A DNA stretch of 9,984 nucleotides from positions 1 through 9,984 of the forward strand of contig NZ_CAJLKP010000123.1 in NCBI RefSeq assembly GCF_905207245.1, in the 5' to 3' direction. A program made the translations under genes and the position numbers. The first letter of the stretch is position 1; each line of letters opens with the position of its first letter. The notes beneath the pieces are model-generated. The model searched no databases and was not told the DNA's origin. It saw only the letters and a program-made list of their open reading frames with translations. This DNA comes from an uncultured Bacteroides sp. (GTDB taxonomy: Bacteria > Bacteroidota > Bacteroidia > Bacteroidales > Bacteroidaceae). Shown here piece after piece: positions 1-8,000 of this stretch.

Positions 1-10
1 GCATGGAACC

Positions 11-50
11 TTGTTCCCTTGTCAACTTGTCCCCTCGTCAACTGATTCAA
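11..50. repeat. degenerate 8-base tandem repeat
   Basis: Five consecutive 8-base words can be read directly: TTGTTCCC, TTGTCAAC, TTGTCCCC, TCGTCAAC, TGATTCAA. The first four share TnGTnnnC. The array lies between an unseen upstream gene and the nucleotidase block. It resembles in style, though not in word, the 7-base arrays near 8161 and 9045. Function is unknown. It could be slippage-generated filler or the 3' tail of the gene to the left. Confidence 0.55.
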
Positions 51-80
51 ATCCGCTCCGAAATGAAGAAACTTTCTTTT

Positions 81-109
81 TTTCTTTCCGTCAGGACGTG
101 ACAAAGAAA
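81..109. other. possible stem-loop upstream of the first gene
   Basis: TTTCTTT (81-87) followed by GTC (90-92) can pair with GAC (100-102) and AAAGAAA (103-109). This gives ten base pairs with a two-base bulge and a 7-base loop. No T run follows on the plus strand, so it is not a standard terminator in that direction. It sits just before the -7 element and may be a weak terminator or operator, or have no role. Confidence 0.25.
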
Positions 110-119
110 GACTATTTGT

Positions 120-127
120 TATATTTG
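120..127 (+). promoter_or_regulatory. -7 promoter element, Bacteroides type
   Basis: TATATTTG matches the Bacteroides -7 consensus TAnnTTTG exactly and lies 24 bases before the ATG at 152, leaving a short A-rich leader. No clear TTTG stands at the expected -33 spacing, so the promoter call rests on the -7 box and its position. It would drive the run of genes from 152 to at least 4910. Confidence 0.5.
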
Positions 128-151
128 TAGCAATTTAAAAACCCGAACAAA

Positions 152-925
152 ATGAAAAGAATAACTTTAAGATTTATTCCCGGTGTGCTTCTGATTGTTG
201 CACTTCTGCTAAGCTCTTGTCACCCAGTATATGAAGTGACAAAGGCAGAAGGAACAATGTTCGCAATAGACTCCACCTGGGATGCCAAACCCGATGCTGA
301 AGCGGTGGCACTGCTTGCTCCGTATAAGGCTAAAGTTGACAGTATCATGTATCGCGTGGTGGGCACTGCGGAAATGAGCATGGATAAGGGTGCTCCCGAA
401 AGCCTGCTGTCCAATCTGGTGGCCGATGTGTTGCGTAATGCAGCCGGACAAGTGTTGGGAAAACCTGCCGATATGGGACTGGTAAATATGGGAGGCTTGC
501 GCAATGTGCTGACAGAGGGGCCCATTACCTGCGAAAATGTCTATGAAATATTACCTTTTGAGAACTCCCTTTGTGTGCTGACCATGAAAGGCGTTTACCT
601 GAAAGAATTGTTCAACAATATTGCAGTGCGTCATGGTGAAGGTGTCAGTGGTGTGCAACTTCTGATAACGAAAGACGGAAAACTACTGCAGGGCACGGTT
701 GGCGGTCGTCCGGTAGAAGATGACCAACTCTATACCGTTGCTACCATTGATTATCTGGCCGATGGCAATGACGGCATGATAGCCTTGCCGCAGGCTGAAA
801 AACGGGAATGCCCGGATGGAGCTACCTTGCGTGGTTTGTTCATGGACTATGTGGAACAACAGACTGCTGCCGGAAAGAAAATCACCTCCCGTCTGGAAGG
901 TAGGGTAACGGTGAAAGATGAGTAA
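152..925 (+). CDS. lipoprotein with 5'-nucleotidase C-terminal domain
   Basis: This encodes 257 residues. Residues 1-23 form a lipoprotein signal: K2 and R3, a hydrophobic stretch, then lipobox L20-S21-S22-C23, so the mature protein should be membrane anchored. The rest matches the C-terminal substrate-binding domain of UshA/5'-nucleotidases (5_nucleotid_C type). ESLLSNLVADVLR at 83-95 resembles the family's E-S-x-L-x-N-L-x-A-D block. NMGGLR at 112-117 corresponds to N-x-G-G-[IV]-R. GPITCENVYEILPFEN at 123-138 contains the conserved Pro-Phe-x-Asn segment. GNDGM at 205-209 stands where the family has G-G-D-G-[YF]. The metal-binding catalytic domain is absent here but is encoded by the next gene, 45 bases downstream. 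In single-chain family members this domain clamps the nucleotide base, so the two products probably work as one enzyme. Family call is firm; the substrate is unknown. Confidence 0.88.
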   Translation: MKRITLRFIPGVLLIVALLLSSCHPVYEVTKAEGTMFAIDSTWDAKPDAEAVALLAPYKAKVDSIMYRVVGTAEMSMDKGAPESLLSNLVADVLRNAAGQVLGKPADMGLVNMGGLRNVLTEGPITCENVYEILPFENSLCVLTMKGVYLKELFNNIAVRHGEGVSGVQLLITKDGKLLQGTVGGRPVEDDQLYTVATIDYLADGNDGMIALPQAEKRECPDGATLRGLFMDYVEQQTAAGKKITSRLEGRVTVKDE

Positions 926-970
926 TCGTCTTCTTTAAATAAATCATTCATAACTTTTAATTTGTCATTC

Positions 971-1897
971 ATGAAACGATATATTCTTTTGCTATTGGCT
1001 GTTGGTTACCTTTTTCCGGCATCAGCACAACAATCCACCAGAGAAATTCTTGTGGAACCTCTTTGTTTGGTGGCTCCCGAGTCTGCTCAGGATACCAAGC
1101 AATTAGTGATTTTGCAGACCAGTGATACACATAGCCGCATCGAGCCTATTGCGGCACATGCTGCCGACCGCTATGCAGGTATGGGTGGAACGGTGCGCCG
1201 GGCTACTCTTATCAAAGAAGCGCGCGCGGTTAATCCCGATTTGTTATTGTTCGATTGCGGAGACATCTCTCAGGGAACGCCCTATTATAATCTGTTCCAA
1301 GGTGAAGTGGAAATCAAAATGATGAACCTTATGGGTTATGATGCCATGGCAATCGGGAATCATGAATTTGATTTCGGCTTGGAAAATATGGCACGTCTGT
1401 TTCGTATGGCAAACTTTCCGGTGGTATGTGCCAACTATGATGTGACGGGCACGGTGCTGGAAGGATTGGTGAAACCTTACATTACTCTTGAACGTAACGG
1501 ATTAAAAATAGGTGTGTTCGGTCTTTCACCGAAGATGGAAGGACTGGTGCAGGCCGATAAGTGCGAAGGCGTGGTTTACAATGACCCGATAGAAGTGGCG
1601 CAAAAAACGGTAGACTTGTTGAAAAACCAAGAGAACTGTGATGTTATAATCTGTTTGTCACACCTCGGCTATCAGTTGAAGGACGCTCCTTGCGATGAAG
1701 TATTGGCGCAGAAAACAGACCATATCGATGCCATTTTGGGTGGGCATACGCATACCTTTATGAAAGAACCGGCGATTTATTTAAATAAGGACGGTAAGAA
1801 CGTGCCCGTACTGCATACAGGAAAGAGCGGGATTTATGTCGGCATGTTGAAGTTGACGCTTACCCAAAACGAAGAATCTCAATCATCATCTAAGTAA
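971..1897 (+). CDS. periplasmic metallophosphatase, 5'-nucleotidase catalytic domain
   Basis: I start this at the ATG at 971 (308 residues). An in-frame TTG at 962 would add only MSF before the Lys-Arg that opens the signal peptide (MKRYILLLL..., cleavage near ASAQ, residues 17-20). The body is a calcineurin-like metallophosphatase of the UshA/5'-nucleotidase family. Its metal ligands are visible in order: D52-x-H54 (SDTH), D98 in CGDISQG, GNHE at 129-132, H231 in SHLG, and GGHTH at 257-261. It stops soon after this domain with a Ser-rich tail, and lacks the C-terminal substrate-binding domain found in single-chain enzymes. That domain is the preceding gene. The family hydrolyses nucleoside 5'-phosphates, 2',3'-cyclic nucleotides or UDP-sugars in the periplasm; which applies here cannot be read from sequence. 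The next gene begins 10 bases after the stop, which implies co-transcription. Confidence 0.9.
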   Translation: MKRYILLLLAVGYLFPASAQQSTREILVEPLCLVAPESAQDTKQLVILQTSDTHSRIEPIAAHAADRYAGMGGTVRRATLIKEARAVNPDLLLFDCGDISQGTPYYNLFQGEVEIKMMNLMGYDAMAIGNHEFDFGLENMARLFRMANFPVVCANYDVTGTVLEGLVKPYITLERNGLKIGVFGLSPKMEGLVQADKCEGVVYNDPIEVAQKTVDLLKNQENCDVIICLSHLGYQLKDAPCDEVLAQKTDHIDAILGGHTHTFMKEPAIYLNKDGKNVPVLHTGKSGIYVGMLKLTLTQNEESQSSSK

Positions 1898-1907
1898 TAA
1901 ATAAAAA

Positions 1908-4900
1908 ATGAAGAGAACTATTCTCTTAGTATTGGTTGCTCTTTTCGGGGGTAGCCAATCATTGCTTCACGCACAGGCGGAAGCACCTTTTCTTCCTTCA
2001 GCGGCAGATGGTCGTTGCAAACAGTGGGTAGACTCCGTATATGCGGGACTGAATCTGCAAGAGAAAGTCGGACAACTGATTGTCACTACCTTCCCTGCCA
2101 GGGCGGATAAACAGAAAAAGAAGCGGATACGTGAGCTGGTCAAGAAGTATAAGATTGGCGGACTGCTGTTTGCAGAAGGTACTCCGGAAGAGCAGGCGAT
2201 ACTGACGAATATTGCGCAGAAGAATTCCAAAGTTCCCGTATTGATTACTTTTGATGGTGAATGGGGACTTTCCATGCGTCTGGAGGGTACGCCCTATTTT
2301 CCAAAGAATGCAGCCCTTGGTTGTATTGAAGATAACAGTTTGATTTATGAATATGGGCGTGAGGTGGCGCGTGAGTTTCGCGAACTGGGTGTGCATGTGA
2401 ATTTCGCGCCTGATGCAGATGTCAATACGAATCCCTTGAACCCGGTGATTCATGTGCGTTCCTTCGGTGAAGATGCAAAGAAGGTGGCGAAGAAAGTAGT
2501 GGCTTACAGCCGGGGATTGGAAAGCGGCGGTGTGCTGTCCGTCAGCAAGCATTTTCCCGGACATGGTGATACGGATGTGGATTCGCATAAAGGATTGCCC
2601 GTGCTCTATTACAACCGTGAGCGTCTGGATAGTGTGGAACTGTATCCTTTTAAAGAGATGGTGCGCAACGGTTTGGGCGGTGTAATGGTAGGACATTTGC
2701 AGGTGCCTGCTCTGGAACCGGATAATATAACACCTTCTTCACTCTCTAAAAATATAGTGACGGGATTGCTGAAGGATGAGATGGGCTTCCGGGGACTGGT
2801 GTTTACCGATGCACTCGATATGAAAGGTGTATCGTCTGTGCCCCGGCTTACGACAAAGGCATTGCTTGCCGGAAACGACATGGTGCTGGTGCAGTACAAC
2901 ACCGAGAATGCAGTGGGAGAGGTGCTGGCTGCTGTGAAGGAAGGGGTACTTCCGGAGGCAGAAGTTGAGGCAAAATGCCGTAAGATACTTACCTATAAAT
3001 ATTTGTTGGGTTTGCGTCAGCCACGCCCACAGCTACAAGTCAGCGGAATGAGCTATCGCATCCATACGGACGAAGCACGGGCATTGGTCGCTAAGTTGCG
3101 CCAAGCTGCTGTGACAGTGTTGGGCAATCATTTTGGAGTTTTGCCTTTGACACCAGTCGGTGATGCCCCGATGGCAGTGCTGAGTGTGGGTGAGGGCAAG
3201 GATAGTGTATTTATTAATGAGATGAAGAAGTTATCTCCAGTTCCAATGGAACATTTCCGCCTGACGAAAGAGATGACTGCTGATGCCCGTGGAGAACTGG
3301 CACGCAAGTTGGCTGACTATCGCCGCATTGTGGTCAGCGTGTCGGGAAGTGATGCCGGTGTGGTTGCTTTTGATGATTTTCTGGCAAATCTGAACCTGCC
3401 TGCACCAATGGTATATGCTTTCTTCACATCCTATCGTGGTATGCAACCTTTGGAGCCGGCTTTGAGCAAAGCCAGTGCTGTGGTTCTGGGACATTCGTCC
3501 GAAGCGGATATTCAGCAATATGTAGCGGGTGTGATATTTGCCAAGGTTCCTGCGCAGGGAAAACTGTCCATGAGTATCGGAAAACTTTACCGCGCGGGCG
3601 AGGGGAGTGTCATCGTTCCGGGCATGAAGCCGGGGAACGTTATTCCTGAGGATTTGGGGATGAAGTCTTATGAATTGCATCGGATTGATGCAATTGTCGA
3701 GGCGGGGCTGGATGCGAAAGCTTATCCCGGTTGCCAGGTGTTGGTATTGAAAGACGGGCAACCGGTATATGACAAGTGTTTCGGTATGCATTCCGATAAA
3801 GACACCACTGCCGTGCGGCCTACAGATATGTTTGACCTTGCTTCTCTGACCAAGACAACTGCTACGTTGCTTGCTGTGATGAAGCTCTATGACGAAGGTA
3901 AACTGAAACTGACGGATAAGGCATCCCAATATCTGCCTTTCCTGAGGAATACGAATAAGAAGAATATCACTATCAAAGATTTGCTCCTTCACGAATCCGG
4001 TCTGCCGCCTTATATCCGTTTTTACCTGGAAGCCATCGACCCGAATACCGTGCAAGGCCCCTATGCCCAAAGCTGGGTGGATAAATGGCACCGTACACAG
4101 GTGAGCGAGCATAGCTACTATTGTTCGGACTTCAAGTTTAAGAAGGGACTGGTATCTGCGAAAGAGTCATCTGTCCATACGCTGCATGTGGCCGATGATA
4201 TGTGGCTGAATAAGAGTTTCAAAAATACTATCCTGCAAAAGATTGCCCGTTGCGATATGGATGGCAAGCGGTATGTATATAGCGACCTTGGCTTTATTCT
4301 GCTGCAACAGGTAGTGGAAGCGATTGCCAAATTGCCGATGGACCTTTATATTGCGAAAGAATTCTATGCTCCTATGGGTTTGCAGCGCACCATGTACCTG
4401 CCTTTGCTGAGATATTCCAAACAAGAGATAATGCCTACGGCAGCCAATGATTTTCTCCGCCGCCAGGACTTATGCGGCTATGTGCATGATGAAGCGGCTG
4501 CTTGTATGGGCGGCATTTCCGGTAATGCAGGTCTGTTCTCTACGGCTACGGAAGTGGCGAAAATCTATCAGATGCTGCTGAACGGTGGTGAACTGAATGG
4601 TAAACGCTATTTGAGTGAAGCTACCTGCCGGTTGTTCACAACGGAAACTTCTGCCATCAGCCGTCGCGGGTTAGGCTTTGATAAGCCTGATTTAAGTGAC
4701 TTGAAGAATAGTCCTTGTGCTCCTTCGGCCACATCTGCCGTTTATGGGCATACCGGCTTCACCGGTACTTGTACCTGGGTGGACCCTGAGAACCGGACGG
4801 TATATGTATTCCTCAGTAATCGCCTGTGTCCCAATGTTTGGAATACGAAACTGGGAGAGATGAATATCCGGACAAATATACAGGAAGCCATTTATAAAAG

Positions 4901-4910
4901 CTTGAAATAG
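1908..4910 (+). CDS. GH3 N-acetylglucosaminidase fused to beta-lactamase-fold hydrolase, copy 1
   Basis: This encodes 1000 residues with a signal peptide (cleavage near HAQA, about 24). Residues about 36-370 form a NagZ-like GH3 barrel. KHFPGHG at 214-220 leads into a D225-S-H227 dyad like the Asp-His acid/base pair of bacterial NagZ, and D301 in FTDALDM is the expected nucleophile. RSFG at 184-187 is also conserved. Residues about 385-570 form a less conserved linker domain, matching the position of the second domain of Bacillus NagZ. Residues about 590-1000 are a class C beta-lactamase/serine-hydrolase domain with S646-L-T-K649, LLLHESGLP at 692-700, Y791-S-D793 and H948-T-G950. The family pairing suggests release of GlcNAc from muropeptides followed by cleavage of the MurNAc-L-Ala bond, as NagZ and AmiE do in B. 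subtilis; this is inference. One oddity is NFAPDADVN at 165-173, where copy 2 has Val instead of D169. Confidence 0.87.
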   Translation: MKRTILLVLVALFGGSQSLLHAQAEAPFLPSAADGRCKQWVDSVYAGLNLQEKVGQLIVTTFPARADKQKKKRIRELVKKYKIGGLLFAEGTPEEQAILTNIAQKNSKVPVLITFDGEWGLSMRLEGTPYFPKNAALGCIEDNSLIYEYGREVAREFRELGVHVNFAPDADVNTNPLNPVIHVRSFGEDAKKVAKKVVAYSRGLESGGVLSVSKHFPGHGDTDVDSHKGLPVLYYNRERLDSVELYPFKEMVRNGLGGVMVGHLQVPALEPDNITPSSLSKNIVTGLLKDEMGFRGLVFTDALDMKGVSSVPRLTTKALLAGNDMVLVQYNTENAVGEVLAAVKEGVLPEAEVEAKCRKILTYKYLLGLRQPRPQLQVSGMSYRIHTDEARALVAKLRQAAVTVLGNHFGVLPLTPVGDAPMAVLSVGEGKDSVFINEMKKLSPVPMEHFRLTKEMTADARGELARKLADYRRIVVSVSGSDAGVVAFDDFLANLNLPAPMVYAFFTSYRGMQPLEPALSKASAVVLGHSSEADIQQYVAGVIFAKVPAQGKLSMSIGKLYRAGEGSVIVPGMKPGNVIPEDLGMKSYELHRIDAIVEAGLDAKAYPGCQVLVLKDGQPVYDKCFGMHSDKDTTAVRPTDMFDLASLTKTTATLLAVMKLYDEGKLKLTDKASQYLPFLRNTNKKNITIKDLLLHESGLPPYIRFYLEAIDPNTVQGPYAQSWVDKWHRTQVSEHSYYCSDFKFKKGLVSAKESSVHTLHVADDMWLNKSFKNTILQKIARCDMDGKRYVYSDLGFILLQQVVEAIAKLPMDLYIAKEFYAPMGLQRTMYLPLLRYSKQEIMPTAANDFLRRQDLCGYVHDEAAACMGGISGNAGLFSTATEVAKIYQMLLNGGELNGKRYLSEATCRLFTTETSAISRRGLGFDKPDLSDLKNSPCAPSATSAVYGHTGFTGTCTWVDPENRTVYVFLSNRLCPNVWNTKLGEMNIRTNIQEAIYKSLK

Positions 4911-4928
4911 CCTGGGCATAAAACTACA

Positions 4929-4995
4929 GGGGGCACGGTAAATACAGTGTTTTTTACTAATTAGTCAAAAAAATTCTGTATTTACCGTGCCTTTG
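4929..4995 (+). terminator. long hairpin, probable terminator between the fusion genes
   Basis: GGCACGGTAAATACAG (4932-4947) is the exact reverse complement of 4976-4991, giving a 16-bp perfect stem. G4929-G4931 could add G-U pairs with U4992-U4994. The 28-base loop contains T6 and A-rich tracts that can pair further around the palindrome ACTAATTAGT. The 3' side continues TTTGTGTTTG, only a broken U run, so termination may be partial. It lies 21 bases past the stop codon of copy 1 and before a new -7 element, so it probably insulates the two fusion genes. Confidence 0.6.
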
Positions 4996-5009
4996 TGTTT
5001 GAAATGATA

Positions 5010-5017
5010 TAACTTTG
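5010..5017 (+). promoter_or_regulatory. -7 promoter element for fusion gene copy 2
   Basis: TAACTTTG fits the Bacteroides -7 consensus TAnnTTTG exactly. It lies 23 bases before the ATG at 5041 and just after the hairpin. TTTG at 4992-4995 is upstream but only 14 bases away, closer than usual for a -33 box. With the hairpin, this suggests copy 2 has its own transcript. Confidence 0.5.
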
Positions 5018-5040
5018 GTAGCCTTAATGTATAGATGATA

Positions 5041-8000
5041 ATGAAAAAAATACTCCTATCCTTCCTTATGATATGCAGTTGCTGTGCCGGTTTCAACGCT
5101 CAGGCGCATCCTCTGCCTGCACGGCAATCTCCCATAGTTCCTGTTGAACCAATTATAATCCGCCAGTTTTCCGGTGACGAACAGTGCCGGCAATGGGTGG
5201 ACTCTGTAATGGACAGGATGAATCTGAAAGAACGCATCGGACAACTCTTTATTTATACAATTGCCCCGCAACAAAATAAAGCTAACCGCGACCTGCTGCG
5301 CAAAGTGGTGAACGATTATAAAGTGGGTGGCTTGCTCTTTTCCGGTGGCCTGATAGAGAACCAGGCGGTTTTGACGAATGAGGCGCAGAAGATGGCGGAT
5401 GTTCCGTTGATGATAACCTTTGATGGTGAATGGGGACTATCGATGAGGCTGCGTGGCACGCCGGTGTTTCCGCGCAACATGGTTCTGGGTTGCATACAGG
5501 ATGATAAACTTTTGTATGAATACGGACGCGAGATGGCGCGGCAATGCCGTGAACTTGGCGTGCAGGTAAACTTTGCCCCGGTGGCGGATGTGAATATCAA
5601 TCCGAAGAACCCGGTTATCAATACCCGCTCCTTCGGTGAAAGCCCTGCGAATGTGGCGGATAAGGTTATAGCCTACTCCCGTGGTCTGGAAGAAGGTGGT
5701 GTGCTTTCTGTAAGTAAACACTTCCCCGGTCATGGTGATACGGATGTGGATTCACATCATTCATTGCCGGTATTATCTTTTTCGCGGGCACGGCTGGATA
5801 GTGTGGAGTTGTATCCGTTCAGAAAAGCCATTCAGGCAGGATTGTCCGGTATGATGGTGGGACATCTTGAAGTGCCGGTACTTGAACCGAAACGGGGGGT
5901 ACCGTCTTCACTTTCCCGCAAAGTGGTGCACGATTTGCTGACACAGGAAATGAAGTTCCAGGGATTGGTGTTTACGGATGCGCTTGCCATGAAAGGTGTT
6001 TCTACTACTGACCAGACTGTCTGTTTGAAGGCTTTGAAGGCAGGGCATGATTTGTTGCTTGTCCCGCGGCGGATAAAGGAGGAAGTGGATGCTGTGCTGG
6101 ATGCTGTGAAACGTGGCGAACTAACTGAAGCAGAAATTGAAGCGAAGTGCCGGAAGGTGCTTACTTATAAGTATGCCCTCGGATTATCGAAGAAACCTTT
6201 CGTTCGTCTTTCCGGTTTGGGAAACCGTATCAATACAGCGCATACCCGCGACCTGATACGCCGTCTGAACCAAGCGGCAATCACAGTATTGCAGAATAAA
6301 GGCAATATGCTTCCTCTGGACGCGGATACCCGGGAGGTAGCTGTGCTCAATGTAGGCGATGCAAAAGAAATTCAACCTTTCCTGAAAGAACTTTCCGGAT
6401 ACATTAAAGCCTCCACTGCCGTCTTCCAACTGAAAAAGGAACTGCCGGAAGTTGCGCGCAAGCAACTGCGTGACTCCCTGTCGCAATACAAACGCATCCT
6501 GGTTTGTGTTACGGACCATCGCCTGATACCTTACCAAGCTTTCTTCAATGAATTTGCTCCGGATGTGCCGGTGGCTTACCTGCTCTTCATTCCTGGCAAA
6601 CAGGTGTTGCAGATACGCCGGGGAGTATCTGCGGCTGATGCTGTGATATTGGCTCACTCTTCAATGGACGATGTACAGGAACAGGTGGCGAGAATACTCT
6701 ATGCTGATGCTACGGCGGACGGACACCTTTCGGCAAGTATTGGTAGTCTGTTTGCAACAGGTGACGGACTCGCTATTACTCCGAAAACACCGCGTCACTT
6801 TGTTCCCGATGAATATGGAGTGAACTCCCGTTTGCTGGCGCGTATTGATGACATAGCAAAAGAAGGTATCAAAGAAGGAGCTTATCCCGGTTGCCAGATT
6901 GTGGTGCTGAAAGGTGGAAAGGAAATGTATAATAAAGCATTCGGAACGCATACCTGGGGAGGAATGGTCGGCATTTCGGCTAATAAGCTCCCTGCCGCAG
7001 TGAGTGTTCCCGGTGCAGGTCTTCCTGTGTCTCCGACGGATGTTTATGACCTGGCTTCCCTGACAAAGACTACAGCGACGCTGCTTGCCGTTATGAAGTT
7101 GTACGATAAAGGCCGTTTGAGCCTAACGGACCGTGCTTCGGATTATTTGCCCTGGTTGCAGGATACGGATAAGAAAGATATTACTATTCGCCAGTTATTG
7201 TTGCACGAATCCGGATTGCCGTCCACGTTGCTGTTCTATCAGGAAGCGATAGATGGGGATAGTTATGCAGGAACTCTTTTCAAAGCGCGACCGGATGCGA
7301 CTCATTCCGTACAGATAGGCGCCCGTACCTGGGCGAATCCGAAATTCAGGTTCAAGGAAGGACTGACGTCTAAAGTGCGTACGGCGGAACATACGTTGCA
7401 GGTAAGTGATAGCCTGTGGCTGAACCGTTCCTTTAAAGAAGAATATTGGCAGAAGATTGTGAAAGCACCTTTGCGCGACCGCCGTTACCGGTATAGTTGT
7501 GTTGGCTTCATCCTGTTGCAACAGGTGGTTGAGGCACGTACGGGGATGTCAATGGATGCTTTCCTCGAACAGGAATTCTATGCACCGATGGGGCTGAAGC
7601 GTACGGGATACTTACCTCTGCAAGGTGCGGCTGCTGTTGGTATTGTTTCCGGTACTTATACGCCTGTACCAAAAGCCGAAATCATACCTTCTTCCATCGA
7701 CCCGTTCCTGCGGAAAACGGTGCTTCAAGGATTTGTTCATGATGAGTCCGCAGCCTTCCTGGGTGGTGTGTCGGGCAATGCCGGACTGTTCTCTAATGCC
7801 ACGGAAGTGGCGCGCATCTATCAGATGTTGCTGAATGGAGGTGAATTGGATGGCAAACGTTATCTGAGTCCGGAAACTTGCCGTGTCTTTACTACTACCG
7901 TTTCCCGTATCAGCCGTCGTGGTCTTGGTTTCGATAAGCCCGACCGGCAGAATCCGGCAAAGAGCCCGTGTGCAGTCGCTGCTCCGGCCACTGTCTACGG

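Noticed and set aside
3..101. A 32-codon plus-strand reading frame at the left edge beginning MEPCSLVNLSP
   Set aside because: It runs through the 8-base repeat array and a T-rich stretch, has no recognisable protein pattern, and ends just before the promoter of the next gene.
962..970. TTG at 962 as the start of the metallophosphatase gene
   Set aside because: The ATG at 971 gives a standard signal peptide beginning Met-Lys-Arg; the TTG would only prepend Met-Ser-Phe.
1998..4424. Long minus-strand reading frames opposite the first fusion gene (up to 293 codons)
   Set aside because: They mirror the codon structure of a clearly real plus-strand gene with intact catalytic motifs, and their products have no recognisable domain.
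3825..4910. Reading the C-terminal domains as true antibiotic-resistance beta-lactamases
   Set aside because: The S-L-T-K, Y-S-D/C and H-T-G motifs fit the broad serine-hydrolase family, and fusion to a NagZ-like domain points to cell-wall amidase or esterase roles. Nothing in the sequence supports a resistance role.
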